DNA from: Streptococcus gallinaceus
GTDB lineage: Bacteria; Bacillota; Bacilli; Lactobacillales; Streptococcaceae
Reading direction: 5' to 3'
Length of the DNA: 64,000 nt
Assembly (NCBI RefSeq): GCF_024170225.1
Contig: NZ_JALJXU010000003.1
Location: 124,001-188,000, forward strand
The translations under genes and the position numbers were made by a program. Positions 46,108 through 54,837 of the stretch are shown here, piece by piece; positions within the stretch are counted from its first letter, which is position 1, and the number at the start of each line of letters is the position of its first letter. The notes beneath the pieces were generated by a model, which worked only from the letters and a program-made list of their open reading frames with translations, was not told the origin of the DNA and made no database searches.

Positions 46108-46891
46108 ACTCTTTGTACTTCCTTATGCAATCTGGGTCTTCCTCTTTGTCTTTGCGCCGGTTTTGCTCATCATTTATAAGTCCTTTTTTGATATCAACGG
46201 TCATTTGACCTTAGATAATTACGTGACCTATTTTACATCGCCCAATATGACTTATTTGCGAATGAGCCTCAATTCCATTCTCTATGCAGGAATTATCACT
46301 CTGGTGACCTTGCTGATTGCCTATCCAACTGCATTTTTCTTGACGCAACTCAAGCACAAGCAGCTGTGGCTCATGCTCATCATTTTGCCAACCTGGGTCA
46401 ATCTCTTGCTTAAAGCTTACGCCTTTATCGGGATTTTTGGTCAACACGGGACTATTAATCAATTTCTAGGATTTTTCGGACTTGGAGTCCAACAAATCTT
46501 GTTTACGGATTTCTCATTCATCGCTGTAGCCAGCTACATTGAGATTCCGTTCATGATTTTACCCATTTTCAACGTCTTGGATGATTTGGACCACAATCTC
46601 ATCAATGCCAGTCGTGACCTTGGGGCAAATAATTGGCAGACATTCACAAAGGTTATTTTTCCGCTCTCAATGAATGGTGTCCGTTCAGGTGTGCAAGCAG
46701 TTTTCATTCCGAGTCTCAGTCTCTTTATGTTGACTCGTCTCATCGGAGGAAATCGCGTGATTACCCTCGGGACAGCCATCGAACAGCACTTCTTGACCAC
46801 TCAGAATCTTGGAATGGGTTCAACCATTGGAGTTGTCTTGATTGTGGCCATGCTGGCCATCATGTGGTTAACAAAGGAGCGTAAAAAATAA
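46091..46891 (+). CDS. potB: Spermidine/putrescine ABC transporter permease PotB
   Basis: A 266-aa permease with six helices and the EAA motif [21 protein letters not shown]. It pairs with PotC to form the polyamine channel. ATG 46091 lies inside the end of potA (17-nt overlap) with GAGGAA upstream; a start at 46067 would give a longer, atypical N-terminus. Confidence 0.94.
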   Translation: MKKTSRLFVLPYAIWVFLFVFAPVLLIIYKSFFDINGHLTLDNYVTYFTSPNMTYLRMSLNSILYAGIITLVTLLIAYPTAFFLTQLKHKQLWLMLIILPTWVNLLLKAYAFIGIFGQHGTINQFLGFFGLGVQQILFTDFSFIAVASYIEIPFMILPIFNVLDDLDHNLINASRDLGANNWQTFTKVIFPLSMNGVRSGVQAVFIPSLSLFMLTRLIGGNRVITLGTAIEQHFLTTQNLGMGSTIGVVLIVAMLAIMWLTKERKK

Positions 46892-47664
46892 TGAAAAAGT
46901 TTTCGAAGATTTATTTGGCACTTGCCTTTGTGATTCTCTATTTTCCGATTTTTTATCTCATGGCTTACGCTTTCAATGCAGGCGGAGACATGAATCGGTT
47001 TACAGGATTTACTCTTGAGTATTTCCAAAATATGTTTGGTGATAGTCGTCTTATGTTGATTTTGGCTCAAACTTTCTTGCTAGCCTTTCTCAGCTCACTG
47101 ATTGCGACGGTTATCGGGACATTTGGTGCAATTTATATCTACCAAGCCAAGGACCGTTTTCAAAATCAACTCCTGTCTATCAATAACATCCTCATGGTAG
47201 CACCAGATGTTATGATTGGTGCCAGCTTCCTTTTGCTCTTTACCATGATTAAGTTTCAGCTAGGATTTTTGACAGTCTTGCTCAGTCATGTGGCCTTTTC
47301 TATTCCGATTGTGGTGCTGATGGTTTTGCCTCGCCTCAAGGAAATGAATGCAGATATGATTTCAGCAGCCTATGATTTGGGAGCAACTCAGCCACAAATG
47401 CTAAAAGAGATTATGTTGCCCTACTTGACACCGGCCATCATCGCAGGTTATTTTATGGCCTTTACCTACTCCTTGGATGACTTTGCGGTTACTTTCTTTG
47501 TGACAGGGAATGGCTATTCAAATCTATCTGTTGAGATTTATTCTCGGGCGCGCCAAGGGATTTCCTTGGAAATCAATGCCTTGTCAACACTCGTTTTCCT
47601 CTTTAGTGTCCTTTTAGTAATCGGATATTATTTCATTTCACGTGAGAAGGAGGAGACAGTTTAA
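46891..47664 (+). CDS. potC: Spermidine/putrescine ABC transporter permease PotC
   Basis: A 257-aa permease with six helices and the EAA motif ISAAYDLGATQPQMLKEIMLP. Its ATG shares a base with the potB stop (TAATG), and its own stop overlaps potD the same way. The whole cluster is therefore translationally coupled. Confidence 0.94.
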   Translation: MKKFSKIYLALAFVILYFPIFYLMAYAFNAGGDMNRFTGFTLEYFQNMFGDSRLMLILAQTFLLAFLSSLIATVIGTFGAIYIYQAKDRFQNQLLSINNILMVAPDVMIGASFLLLFTMIKFQLGFLTVLLSHVAFSIPIVVLMVLPRLKEMNADMISAAYDLGATQPQMLKEIMLPYLTPAIIAGYFMAFTYSLDDFAVTFFVTGNGYSNLSVEIYSRARQGISLEINALSTLVFLFSVLLVIGYYFISREKEETV

Positions 47665-48734
47665 TGAAACGTTTGTATTCATTTTTTTCAGGTATTGTTG
47701 CCATTGTGTTGATTCTATTTGTCCTGACAATTAGTTTGGAAAATAAATCAAATGCTGGAACGACGGATAAGTTGGTTATTTACAACTGGGGCGATTACAT
47801 TGATCCAGACTTGCTAAAGGAATTTACAAAAGAAACTGGGATTCAGGTTGATTACCAGACATTTGACTCCAACGAAGCCATGTATACCAAAATCAAGCAA
47901 GGGGGAACAGTCTATGATTTGGCAGTTCCGTCTGAATATATGATTTCTAAGATGATGGACGAAAAGATGTTGGTCAAACTAGACCATTCTAAAATTAATG
48001 GTCTGGAAAATATCGATAGTCAGTTTTTGGGACTTAGTTTTGACCCTAAAAACGCCTACTCGATTCCTTATTTCTGGGGAACCTTGGGAATTGTCTACAA
48101 TGATAAAATGGTGAAAAATCCGCCCAAGGAATGGAAGGATCTCTTCTCACCAGAATTTCGAGATTCCATTATGCTCGTTGATGGTGCCCGTGAGGGGATG
48201 GGAATTGGCTTACAAACGCTGGGCTATAGTCTGAATAGTAAAAATAAGGCTGAGCTAGAAGAAGCAGCCAATCTCATCTATACTTTGACGCCCAACATCA
48301 AGGCAATTGTATCGGATGAAATCAAGGGCTATATGATTCAAGATGCAGCGGCAGTAGCTGTTTCCTTCTCAGGAGAGGCTAGCGAGATGCTAGACGGCAA
48401 TGAACATTTGCATTATGTAGTTCCATCAAAAGGTTCCAACCTTTGGTTTGATAATATGGTCATCCCAAAAACTGCAAAAAATGTAGATGGAGCTTATCAG
48501 TTTATCAATTTTATGTTGCGACCAGAAATTGCTGCTCGTAATGCAGAATACATTGGTTATGCAACACCAAACAAGGCTGCAAAAGCACTCTTGCCAAAAG
48601 AAATCACATCGGATAAAGCCTTTTATCCGACAGAAGGAACAATTGCAAATTTAGAAGTTTATAATAATCTCGGACGTGAGTACCTGGGTATCTATAATGA
48701 CTTGTACTTGCAATTCAAGATGTATCGTAAATAA
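47664..48734 (+). CDS. potD: Polyamine-binding protein PotD, membrane-anchored without lipobox
   Basis: A 356-aa substrate-binding protein. VIYNWGDYIDPDLLKEFTK and YFWGTLGIVYN are PotD signatures, including aromatic and acidic residues that hold spermidine or putrescine. The N-terminal helix (about 8-25, ending FVLTISLENKSNAG) has no cysteine. The protein is thus either anchored by an uncleaved helix or released, unlike most Gram-positive solute-binding lipoproteins. Last gene of potABCD, followed by a terminator. Confidence 0.92.
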   Translation: MKRLYSFFSGIVAIVLILFVLTISLENKSNAGTTDKLVIYNWGDYIDPDLLKEFTKETGIQVDYQTFDSNEAMYTKIKQGGTVYDLAVPSEYMISKMMDEKMLVKLDHSKINGLENIDSQFLGLSFDPKNAYSIPYFWGTLGIVYNDKMVKNPPKEWKDLFSPEFRDSIMLVDGAREGMGIGLQTLGYSLNSKNKAELEEAANLIYTLTPNIKAIVSDEIKGYMIQDAAAVAVSFSGEASEMLDGNEHLHYVVPSKGSNLWFDNMVIPKTAKNVDGAYQFINFMLRPEIAARNAEYIGYATPNKAAKALLPKEITSDKAFYPTEGTIANLEVYNNLGREYLGIYNDLYLQFKMYRK

Positions 48735-48737
48735 TAA

Positions 48738-48770
48738 AAAAGGTAGAAGAAGAAATTCTTTCTACCTTTT
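48738..48770 (+). terminator. Terminator after potD
   Basis: AAAAGGTAGA pairs with TCTACCTTTT, with an extended inner stem; the T-run is part of the stem. Confidence 0.85.
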
Positions 48771-48790
48771 ATCAAAGGAAAGGAGAGAAT

Positions 48791-50326
48791 ATGGAAAATT
48801 ATAGGAAAGAATACCGGTTTGTGCATCAGGCTATTTTGGGATATGTACTACGCGGTGTCCTTGTTGGGATTGTTGCCGGTGGAGTTGTCGCCGCTTTTCG
48901 GCTGGCGATTGAAAAACTGTTTGAATTTGTCGTGCATATCTACAAGGCTTCTCATAGTCAACCACTTTATCTACTAGGAATTGCCGTTGCTTATCTGATT
49001 TTAGTTTTCATTCTGGCTTGGCTGGTCAAAGGCGATGAAGATATTAAAGGCTCAGGGATTCCACACGTGGAAGCAGAACTAAAGGGATTGATGAACCAAA
49101 ATTGGTGGTCTGTTCTTTGGCGGAAATTTATCGCAGGAACCCTGGCCATTGGATCAGGTCTCATGCTGGGACGTGAAGGGCCAAGTATTCAGCTGGGTGC
49201 AGTTGCTGGTAAAGGAGTTGCTTCCTGGCTCAAGGCTAGTCAGATGGAAAAACGTAGTTTGATTGCCAGTGGTGCTGCGGCTGGACTTGCAGCTGCTTTT
49301 AATGCTCCAATTGCCGGTCTCCTATTTGTCGTGGAAGAGGTCTATCATCAGTTTTCACGGCTTGTCTGGATATCAGCCCTCGCAGCAAGTATCACAGCAA
49401 ACTTCATTTCGCTCAACATATTTGGCCTCACTCCGGTCTTAAATATGCCTGATCATCTGCCAATCCTTGCCTTGCCACACTACTGGGGTTACATTTTACT
49501 GGGAATTTTTCTTGGTTTGGCTGGTTTTGTTTATGAAAAAGTCATTTTAAATATGAACGTGGTTTATGGCTGGTTAGGCAAAGTCTTTCATTTGTCTTCC
49601 TATTACCATAGTTTGATTGCCTTTGTCCTGATTTTGCCAATTGGTTATTACTTGCCAGAGTTGCTTGGTGGTGGTAATGGCATGGTGTTGAGTTTGCCAC
49701 ATCAGATGCCGCTCCTTTCAACGCTTCTTATCTATCTCATCGTGCGCTTTGTCTGGAGTATGATGTCCTATGGTAGTGGTATGCCTGGCGGGATTTTCCT
49801 TCCAATCCTTGCTCTTGGTTCTGTTTTGGGAATGATTGGCGGGCGCCTTGCCTTTGATATGGGAATGATAAGTCAGTCAGAAGTGACGCTCTTTATCATT
49901 TTAGGGATGGCTGGATTTTTTGCAGCGATTTCCAAGGCGCCGTTGACAGCCATGATCTTGGTGACAGAAATGGTGGGCGATATGCGGCAATTGATGGTCA
50001 TCGGATTGGTCAGTCTGACCGCCTATGTCGTTATGGACTTACTTGGTGGAGCGCCAGTTTATGAAGCCATGCTTGAAAACCTTCTTCCTGAAAAGGTCCA
50101 AGTTAATAACGAAATGACCCTGATTGAAGTGGTTGTTTCTGAAAAAATCGCCGATAAATTTGTCAGTGACTTGAAATTACCACATAGCGCACTAATCACG
50201 TCGCAGATCCGTCATGGACGTAGCCAAGTCGTCAAAGGAAATAGTAAATTGCACTTGGGAGATACGATTTTCCTAGCAGTTCAAGTATCTGATATCCAAA
50301 AAGTTCGGGAAAAGTTGGAAAGTTAA
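48791..50326 (+). CDS. ClC-type chloride/proton antiporter with TrkA-C domain
   Basis: A 511-aa membrane protein. Anion-selectivity motifs are present: GSGIPHVEAEL, GREGPSIQLG (with the gating Glu of exchangers) and GSGMPGGIFLPILALGS. The second glutamate region is FVVEEVYHQF. Residues about 430-511 form a cytosolic TrkA-C-like regulatory domain instead of CBS domains. Glutamates in both positions favour H+/Cl- (or F-) exchange over a channel; acid tolerance is a usual role. Single gene; weak dyad-type terminator AGAGAC/GTCTCT with a long loop near 50370-50440. Confidence 0.9.
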   Translation: MENYRKEYRFVHQAILGYVLRGVLVGIVAGGVVAAFRLAIEKLFEFVVHIYKASHSQPLYLLGIAVAYLILVFILAWLVKGDEDIKGSGIPHVEAELKGLMNQNWWSVLWRKFIAGTLAIGSGLMLGREGPSIQLGAVAGKGVASWLKASQMEKRSLIASGAAAGLAAAFNAPIAGLLFVVEEVYHQFSRLVWISALAASITANFISLNIFGLTPVLNMPDHLPILALPHYWGYILLGIFLGLAGFVYEKVILNMNVVYGWLGKVFHLSSYYHSLIAFVLILPIGYYLPELLGGGNGMVLSLPHQMPLLSTLLIYLIVRFVWSMMSYGSGMPGGIFLPILALGSVLGMIGGRLAFDMGMISQSEVTLFIILGMAGFFAAISKAPLTAMILVTEMVGDMRQLMVIGLVSLTAYVVMDLLGGAPVYEAMLENLLPEKVQVNNEMTLIEVVVSEKIADKFVSDLKLPHSALITSQIRHGRSQVVKGNSKLHLGDTIFLAVQVSDIQKVREKLES

Positions 50327-50479
50327 CTCAAAACAACGAACAAAATAGATAATAAACGAACGGAATGAGAGACAATCAACAAAAACATCATTTTATTTCT
50401 CACAAGGCGAATAGAATGGTGTTTTTTGGTCTCTTTTTATGATAAAAAACGAATTATAGGTGTCTCTTCTTTGTATACA

Positions 50480-50508
50480 TTGACAAATAACGAATGATGT
50501 TCTATAAT
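50480..50508 (+). promoter_or_regulatory. Consensus promoter of guaC
   Basis: TTGACA (50480-50485), 17-bp spacer, TATAAT (50503-50508): a perfect sigma-70 match. ACGAA lies within the spacer (50490) and recurs upstream at 50336, 50356 and 50449. No purine riboswitch is visible. Confidence 0.85.
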
Positions 50509-50550
50509 TATAAGAGTGGTATGAGAAAGTACCGAACTAAGGAGAAGAAT

Positions 50551-51534
50551 ATGTTTAACGAAACACCTGTTTTTGACTATGAAGATATCCAATTGATTCC
50601 AAATAAATGTATTATCAATAGCCGTTCTGAGGCAGATACATCTGTCCAATTCGGAAAGCATACTTTTAAATTGCCAGTGGTTCCAGCCAATATGCAGACT
50701 ATCATCGATGAAGATGTTGCAGAAATGCTGGCTAAACAAGGTTATTTTTACATTATGCACCGTTTTGACGAAGTCGGCCGTAAGGAGTTTATCCAAAAAA
50801 TGCATGCGCAAGGCTTGATTGCTTCTATCTCGGTAGGTGTGAAACCTTATGAATACGAATTTGTAACAAGTTTGAAAGACGATGCCCCTGACTATGTGAC
50901 CATTGATATTGCTCATGGTCATGCCGAGTCCGTTATCAAGATGATCAAGCACATCAAGTCAGAGCTACCAGAGACCTTTGTCATCGCAGGAAATGTTGGT
51001 ACACCTGAAGCGGTGCGTGAGCTAGAAAATGCTGGCGCAGATGCTACAAAAGTTGGAATTGGCCCAGGTAAGGTGTGTATCACAAAAGTAAAAACTGGAT
51101 TTGGTACAGGTGGTTGGCAGCTGGCGGCGCTACGTTGGTGTGCAAAAGCAGCACGCAAACCCATTATCGCAGACGGTGGGATTCGTACACATGGTGATAT
51201 TGCAAAATCAATCCGATTTGGTGCTAGCATGGTCATGATTGGCTCACTCTTTGCTGGTCATATCGAAAGTCCAGGTAAGACTGTTGAAGTGGATGGCGAG
51301 CAGTTCAAAGAATATTTTGGTTCAGCATCTGAGTACCAAAAGGGCGAGCATAAGAATGTTGAAGGGAAGAAAATTCTTCTACCAGCTAAAGGACATTTGC
51401 AGGATACCCTGACCGAAATGGAACAAGATTTGCAGTCTTCTATCTCTTACGCAGGTGGTCGAGATTTGCAAAGTCTTAAACATGTGGATTATGTTGTCGT
51501 GAAAAATTCCATCTGGAATGGAGATTCTATTTAA
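50551..51534 (+). CDS. guaC: GMP reductase
   Basis: A 327-aa TIM-barrel enzyme converting GMP to IMP and ammonia with NADPH. The active-site cysteine lies in [20 protein letters not shown], and [20 protein letters not shown] binds phosphate. No CBS domains, which separates it from IMP dehydrogenase. It begins [23 protein letters not shown] 50551 has AAGGAGAAG upstream. The length fits the bacterial GuaC subtype of Firmicutes. Confidence 0.95.
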   Translation: MFNETPVFDYEDIQLIPNKCIINSRSEADTSVQFGKHTFKLPVVPANMQTIIDEDVAEMLAKQGYFYIMHRFDEVGRKEFIQKMHAQGLIASISVGVKPYEYEFVTSLKDDAPDYVTIDIAHGHAESVIKMIKHIKSELPETFVIAGNVGTPEAVRELENAGADATKVGIGPGKVCITKVKTGFGTGGWQLAALRWCAKAARKPIIADGGIRTHGDIAKSIRFGASMVMIGSLFAGHIESPGKTVEVDGEQFKEYFGSASEYQKGEHKNVEGKKILLPAKGHLQDTLTEMEQDLQSSISYAGGRDLQSLKHVDYVVVKNSIWNGDSI

Positions 51535-51559
51535 GGTTTAAAAGAACTATAAAATAGGA

Positions 51560-51602
51560 TATAATGAAGAGGCAGGCTGTCAGGCCTAGCTTCTTTTGTT
51601 TT
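51560..51602 (+). promoter_or_regulatory. Promoter and terminator-like hairpin in the MATE gene leader
   Basis: TATAAT (51560-51565) is followed almost at once by GAAGAGGC (51566-51573), which pairs with GCCT-AG-CTTC (51584-51593), then TTTTGTTTT. The hairpin lies at the very start of the predicted transcript, so it reads as an attenuator or as the end of guaC readthrough. Confidence 0.55.
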
Positions 51603-51653
51603 CAGATTGAGAGATGCTGGGGACTTGTATGCTGATTAGATTGAGGAGATGAT

Positions 51654-53012
51654 ATGCACCCAACCAAAACTTTAAGAGAAAAATACATTCTCTTTTTCAA
51701 ACTTTTTATACCGATTTTGATTTATCAATTTGCCAATTTCTCGGCTTCCTTTATTGATACCATGATGACAGGGCAGTTTAGCACCCAAGATTTAGCCGGA
51801 GTGTCGATGGCTTCTTCGCTTTGGAATCCATTTTTCTCCTTGCTGACAGGCATAGTTTCAGCTCTGGTGCCCATCATCGGTCATCGTTTGGGGCGTGGTG
51901 AAAAAGCTGCTATTCGAGAGGAATTGCACCAATTTCTTTACTTGGCTTGTGGCTTGTCCGTTTTTCTCTTGTTGCTGATTTATTTCGGAGCTATTCCTGC
52001 CTTGGGGCTATTTGGCTTAGAGCCACATGTATTGGCAGTGGGACAGCAGTATTTATCGTTTATCTGCCTAGGTATTTTCCCACTTTTGCTTTTTAGCGTA
52101 TTTCGCTCTTTCTTCGATGCACTGGGATTGACGCGCATGTCTATGTACCTGATGTTGCTTTTGGTGCCCTTTAATTCCTTTTTCAACTATGTGTTGATTT
52201 TTGGGAAACTTGGTCTACCAAGATTGGGAGGAGCAGGAGCAGGGCTCGGAACTTCCTTATCTTACTGGCTTTTACTGGTGGTCATTCTTGTCGTTATGCA
52301 AGTGGATGAGCGCATTCGTGCTTATCAGATTTGGAAATGGAGCCCCATCAATCCGAAGTTGCTAGTAGATGGCCTCCGTTTGGGACTTCCTATCGGCCTT
52401 CAAATATTTGCCGAGGTAGCGATTTTCGCAGTTGTTGGTCTGTTGATGGCTAAGTTTTCTTCGCAAATCATCGCTGCCCATCAAGCTGCAATGAACTTTG
52501 CAACCCTCATGTATGCTTTTCCAGTTTCCGTTTCAATGGCTTTACCAATCGTTATTTCCTATGAACTGGGTGCCAAACGAGCGCAAGCTGTGCGAGACTA
52601 TACACGGATTGGGAGATTGGTGGCAATGGGATTTGCTGGATTTACCTTGACGTTTCTGTATTTCTTCAGAGGACAGGTAGCTGGTTTGTACGGTCACGAT
52701 GCAGAGTTTATCCAGACGACATCGAATTTCTTGACCTTTGCCCTCTTTTTCCAACTGGCTGATGCTTTTGCGGCGCCGCTGCAAGGAATTCTTCGCGGTT
52801 ACAAGGATACGACCATGCCCTTTGTGATTGGCGTCGGAGCATACTGGAGTATGTCCCTTCCTTTGGCTTTTCTTTTGGGAAATACGACGGATTTAGGTCC
52901 CGTCGCTTACTGGATTGGTCTGATTATGGGGATCGTTTCCTGTGGGCTTTTATTGCAACTGCGTCTGAAAAAGGTCGCTCGAGAAACCTTAACCAGTACG
53001 AGACTTACCTAA
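51654..53012 (+). CDS. MATE-family efflux transporter
   Basis: A 452-aa, twelve-helix exporter. It opens LFFKLFIPILIYQFANFSASFIDTMM-type helix 1 with the MATE pattern and has the paired half in the C-terminal region (QLADAFAAPLQGILRGYKDT, matching FRSFFDALGLTRMS in the first half). Exports cationic drugs or metabolites using H+ or Na+. GAGGAGATGAT precedes ATG 51654. A hairpin and a 12-codon reading frame lie in its leader. It is 85 bp upstream of an ABC drug exporter with similar leader layout. Confidence 0.9.
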   Translation: MHPTKTLREKYILFFKLFIPILIYQFANFSASFIDTMMTGQFSTQDLAGVSMASSLWNPFFSLLTGIVSALVPIIGHRLGRGEKAAIREELHQFLYLACGLSVFLLLLIYFGAIPALGLFGLEPHVLAVGQQYLSFICLGIFPLLLFSVFRSFFDALGLTRMSMYLMLLLVPFNSFFNYVLIFGKLGLPRLGGAGAGLGTSLSYWLLLVVILVVMQVDERIRAYQIWKWSPINPKLLVDGLRLGLPIGLQIFAEVAIFAVVGLLMAKFSSQIIAAHQAAMNFATLMYAFPVSVSMALPIVISYELGAKRAQAVRDYTRIGRLVAMGFAGFTLTFLYFFRGQVAGLYGHDAEFIQTTSNFLTFALFFQLADAFAAPLQGILRGYKDTTMPFVIGVGAYWSMSLPLAFLLGNTTDLGPVAYWIGLIMGIVSCGLLLQLRLKKVARETLTSTRLT

Positions 53013-53027
53013 ACTCTATTTTTATGT

Positions 53028-53078
53028 TAAAATAGACATATCGAACATTGAAGAAGCACTGATGTGCTTCTTTCTCTT
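53028..53078 (+). promoter_or_regulatory. Promoter and attenuator-like terminator before the ABC exporter operon
   Basis: TGTTAAAAT (53025-53033) serves as extended -10. Twenty bases later a perfect hairpin AAGAAGCAC-TGAT-GTGCTTCTT (53051-53072) with a T-rich 3' side precedes the ATG at 53097. A comparable terminator attenuates patAB in S. pneumoniae. Confidence 0.65.
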
Positions 53079-53096
53079 ATCTAGAAAGGAAGATAT

Positions 53097-54836
53097 ATGA
53101 AGTTAATTTGGTCTTATTTGAAGAAAAATCCAGGTTTACTGGTTTTGGACCTCATCGGTGGCTTTTTCTTCGTCTTGGTCAATCTTGGGATGCCAACTGT
53201 CTTGGCACGAATGATTGATGAAGGGATTACCAAAAGTGATTTGTCAAAAGTTTATTTTTGGTCCGTTATCATGTTCATCATCATCTTGCTGGGGATTGCA
53301 GGGCGGATTCTCCTGACCTTTGCCTCTAGTAAATTGGTGACAACCATGATTAAGGAAATGCGGACGGATATGTATGACAAGCTTCAGACTTATTCGCACC
53401 ATGAGTTTGAAAAAATTGGGGTATCGTCACTTGTGACCCGTATGACAAGTGATGCCTATGTCTTGATGCAGTTCGCAGAAATGTCCCTCCGTTTGGGGAT
53501 GATTACGCCAATGATGATGATTTTTTCTGTCATCATGATTTTGATTACCAGTCCATCTCTTGCTTGGATTGTAGCAGTTGCCATGCCGTTTTTGGTCATT
53601 GTTGTCTGGTATGTGGCGGTCAAAACACGTCCCTTGTCTGAAAAGCAACAAAAAACATTGGACAAAATCAACCAGTATGTCCGTGAAAACCTCATGGGAT
53701 TGCGTGTTATCCGTGCCTTTGCGCGTGAAGACTTCCAGGAAGAGCGTTTTGCGGGAGAAAATGATACCTACTCGGGTATTTCAAAACGCCTCTTTACCTT
53801 GACTGGCTTGACCGAGCCACTCTTTGTGCAAATCATCATCGCTATGATTGTTTCTATTGTCTGGTTTGCCTTGGATCCATTGGCAAAAGGAAATCTCCAA
53901 ATTGGAGACTTGGTCGCTTTTATCGAATACAGCTTCCACGCTCTCTTTTCATTCTTGATGTTTGCCAACCTCTTTACTATGTATCCTCGTATGGCTGTTT
54001 CTAGTAGTCGGATTGAAGAAGTTATGGCTATGCCAATTTCCATCAGTCAAAATGAAAATGGTATGACAGAGACGGATACACGTGGTTATTTGGAATTTGA
54101 AAATGTAACCTTTGCCTATCCAGGTGAGACGGAATCTCCTGTCTTGCACAATATTTCCTTTAAGACGAGACCGGGTGAAACGGTGGCTTTCATTGGGTCA
54201 ACGGGCTCAGGTAAGTCTTCCTTGGTCAATCTGATTCCGCGTTTTTACGATGTGACTCTCGGAAAAATCTTGGTCGATGGTGTGGATGTGCGTGATTACA
54301 ATCTCAAAGCCCTCCGCTCAAAGATTGGTTTTATTCCACAGAAAGCTCTGCTCTTTACAGGGACCATTGCCGAAAATCTCAAGTACGGAAAAGAAGACGC
54401 TAGCCTTGGCGAGTTGGATTTGGCGGCGGATGTGGCCCAAGCCAAAGAATTTATCCAAAGCAAGGAAGAGGGTTACGAGACGCATTTGGCTGAAGGTGGT
54501 AGCAACCTTTCTGGAGGTCAGAAGCAACGTTTGTCCATCGCGCGTGCGGTCGTTAAAACACCAGATATTTATATTTTTGATGATTCATTTTCTGCCTTGG
54601 ACTACAAGACTGATGCGACTCTGCGTCGTCGTCTTAAGGAAGTGACGGACAATGCAACGGTGCTTATCGTGGCGCAACGTGTGGGAACCATTATGGATGC
54701 AGACCAGATTATCGTCTTGGATCAAGGCGAAATCGTTGGTCGTGGGACACATGATGAACTCATGCAGACCAATGATATCTACCGTGAAATTGCCCAATCT
54801 CAGCTTAACAATCAATCATTGACGGAAGGAGAATAG
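53097..54836 (+). CDS. Heterodimeric multidrug ABC exporter, subunit 1 (PatA/SatA-like)
   Basis: A 579-aa half-transporter: six helices (1 to about 310), then an ATPase. Walker A is GSTGSGKSS, signature NLSGGQKQRLS is canonical, and Walker B reads IYIFDDSFSALD with Asp in place of the catalytic Glu. The switch histidine is Gln (IVAQRVGT). This half therefore supplies the good signature but a dead Walker B. Subunit 2 is the mirror image, typical of heterodimeric exporters like PatAB, SatAB and BmrCD. No MarR gene is adjacent, unlike the satRAB layout reported for S. suis. Confidence 0.92.
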   Translation: MKLIWSYLKKNPGLLVLDLIGGFFFVLVNLGMPTVLARMIDEGITKSDLSKVYFWSVIMFIIILLGIAGRILLTFASSKLVTTMIKEMRTDMYDKLQTYSHHEFEKIGVSSLVTRMTSDAYVLMQFAEMSLRLGMITPMMMIFSVIMILITSPSLAWIVAVAMPFLVIVVWYVAVKTRPLSEKQQKTLDKINQYVRENLMGLRVIRAFAREDFQEERFAGENDTYSGISKRLFTLTGLTEPLFVQIIIAMIVSIVWFALDPLAKGNLQIGDLVAFIEYSFHALFSFLMFANLFTMYPRMAVSSSRIEEVMAMPISISQNENGMTETDTRGYLEFENVTFAYPGETESPVLHNISFKTRPGETVAFIGSTGSGKSSLVNLIPRFYDVTLGKILVDGVDVRDYNLKALRSKIGFIPQKALLFTGTIAENLKYGKEDASLGELDLAADVAQAKEFIQSKEEGYETHLAEGGSNLSGGQKQRLSIARAVVKTPDIYIFDDSFSALDYKTDATLRRRLKEVTDNATVLIVAQRVGTIMDADQIIVLDQGEIVGRGTHDELMQTNDIYREIAQSQLNNQSLTEGE

Positions 54837-54837
54837 G

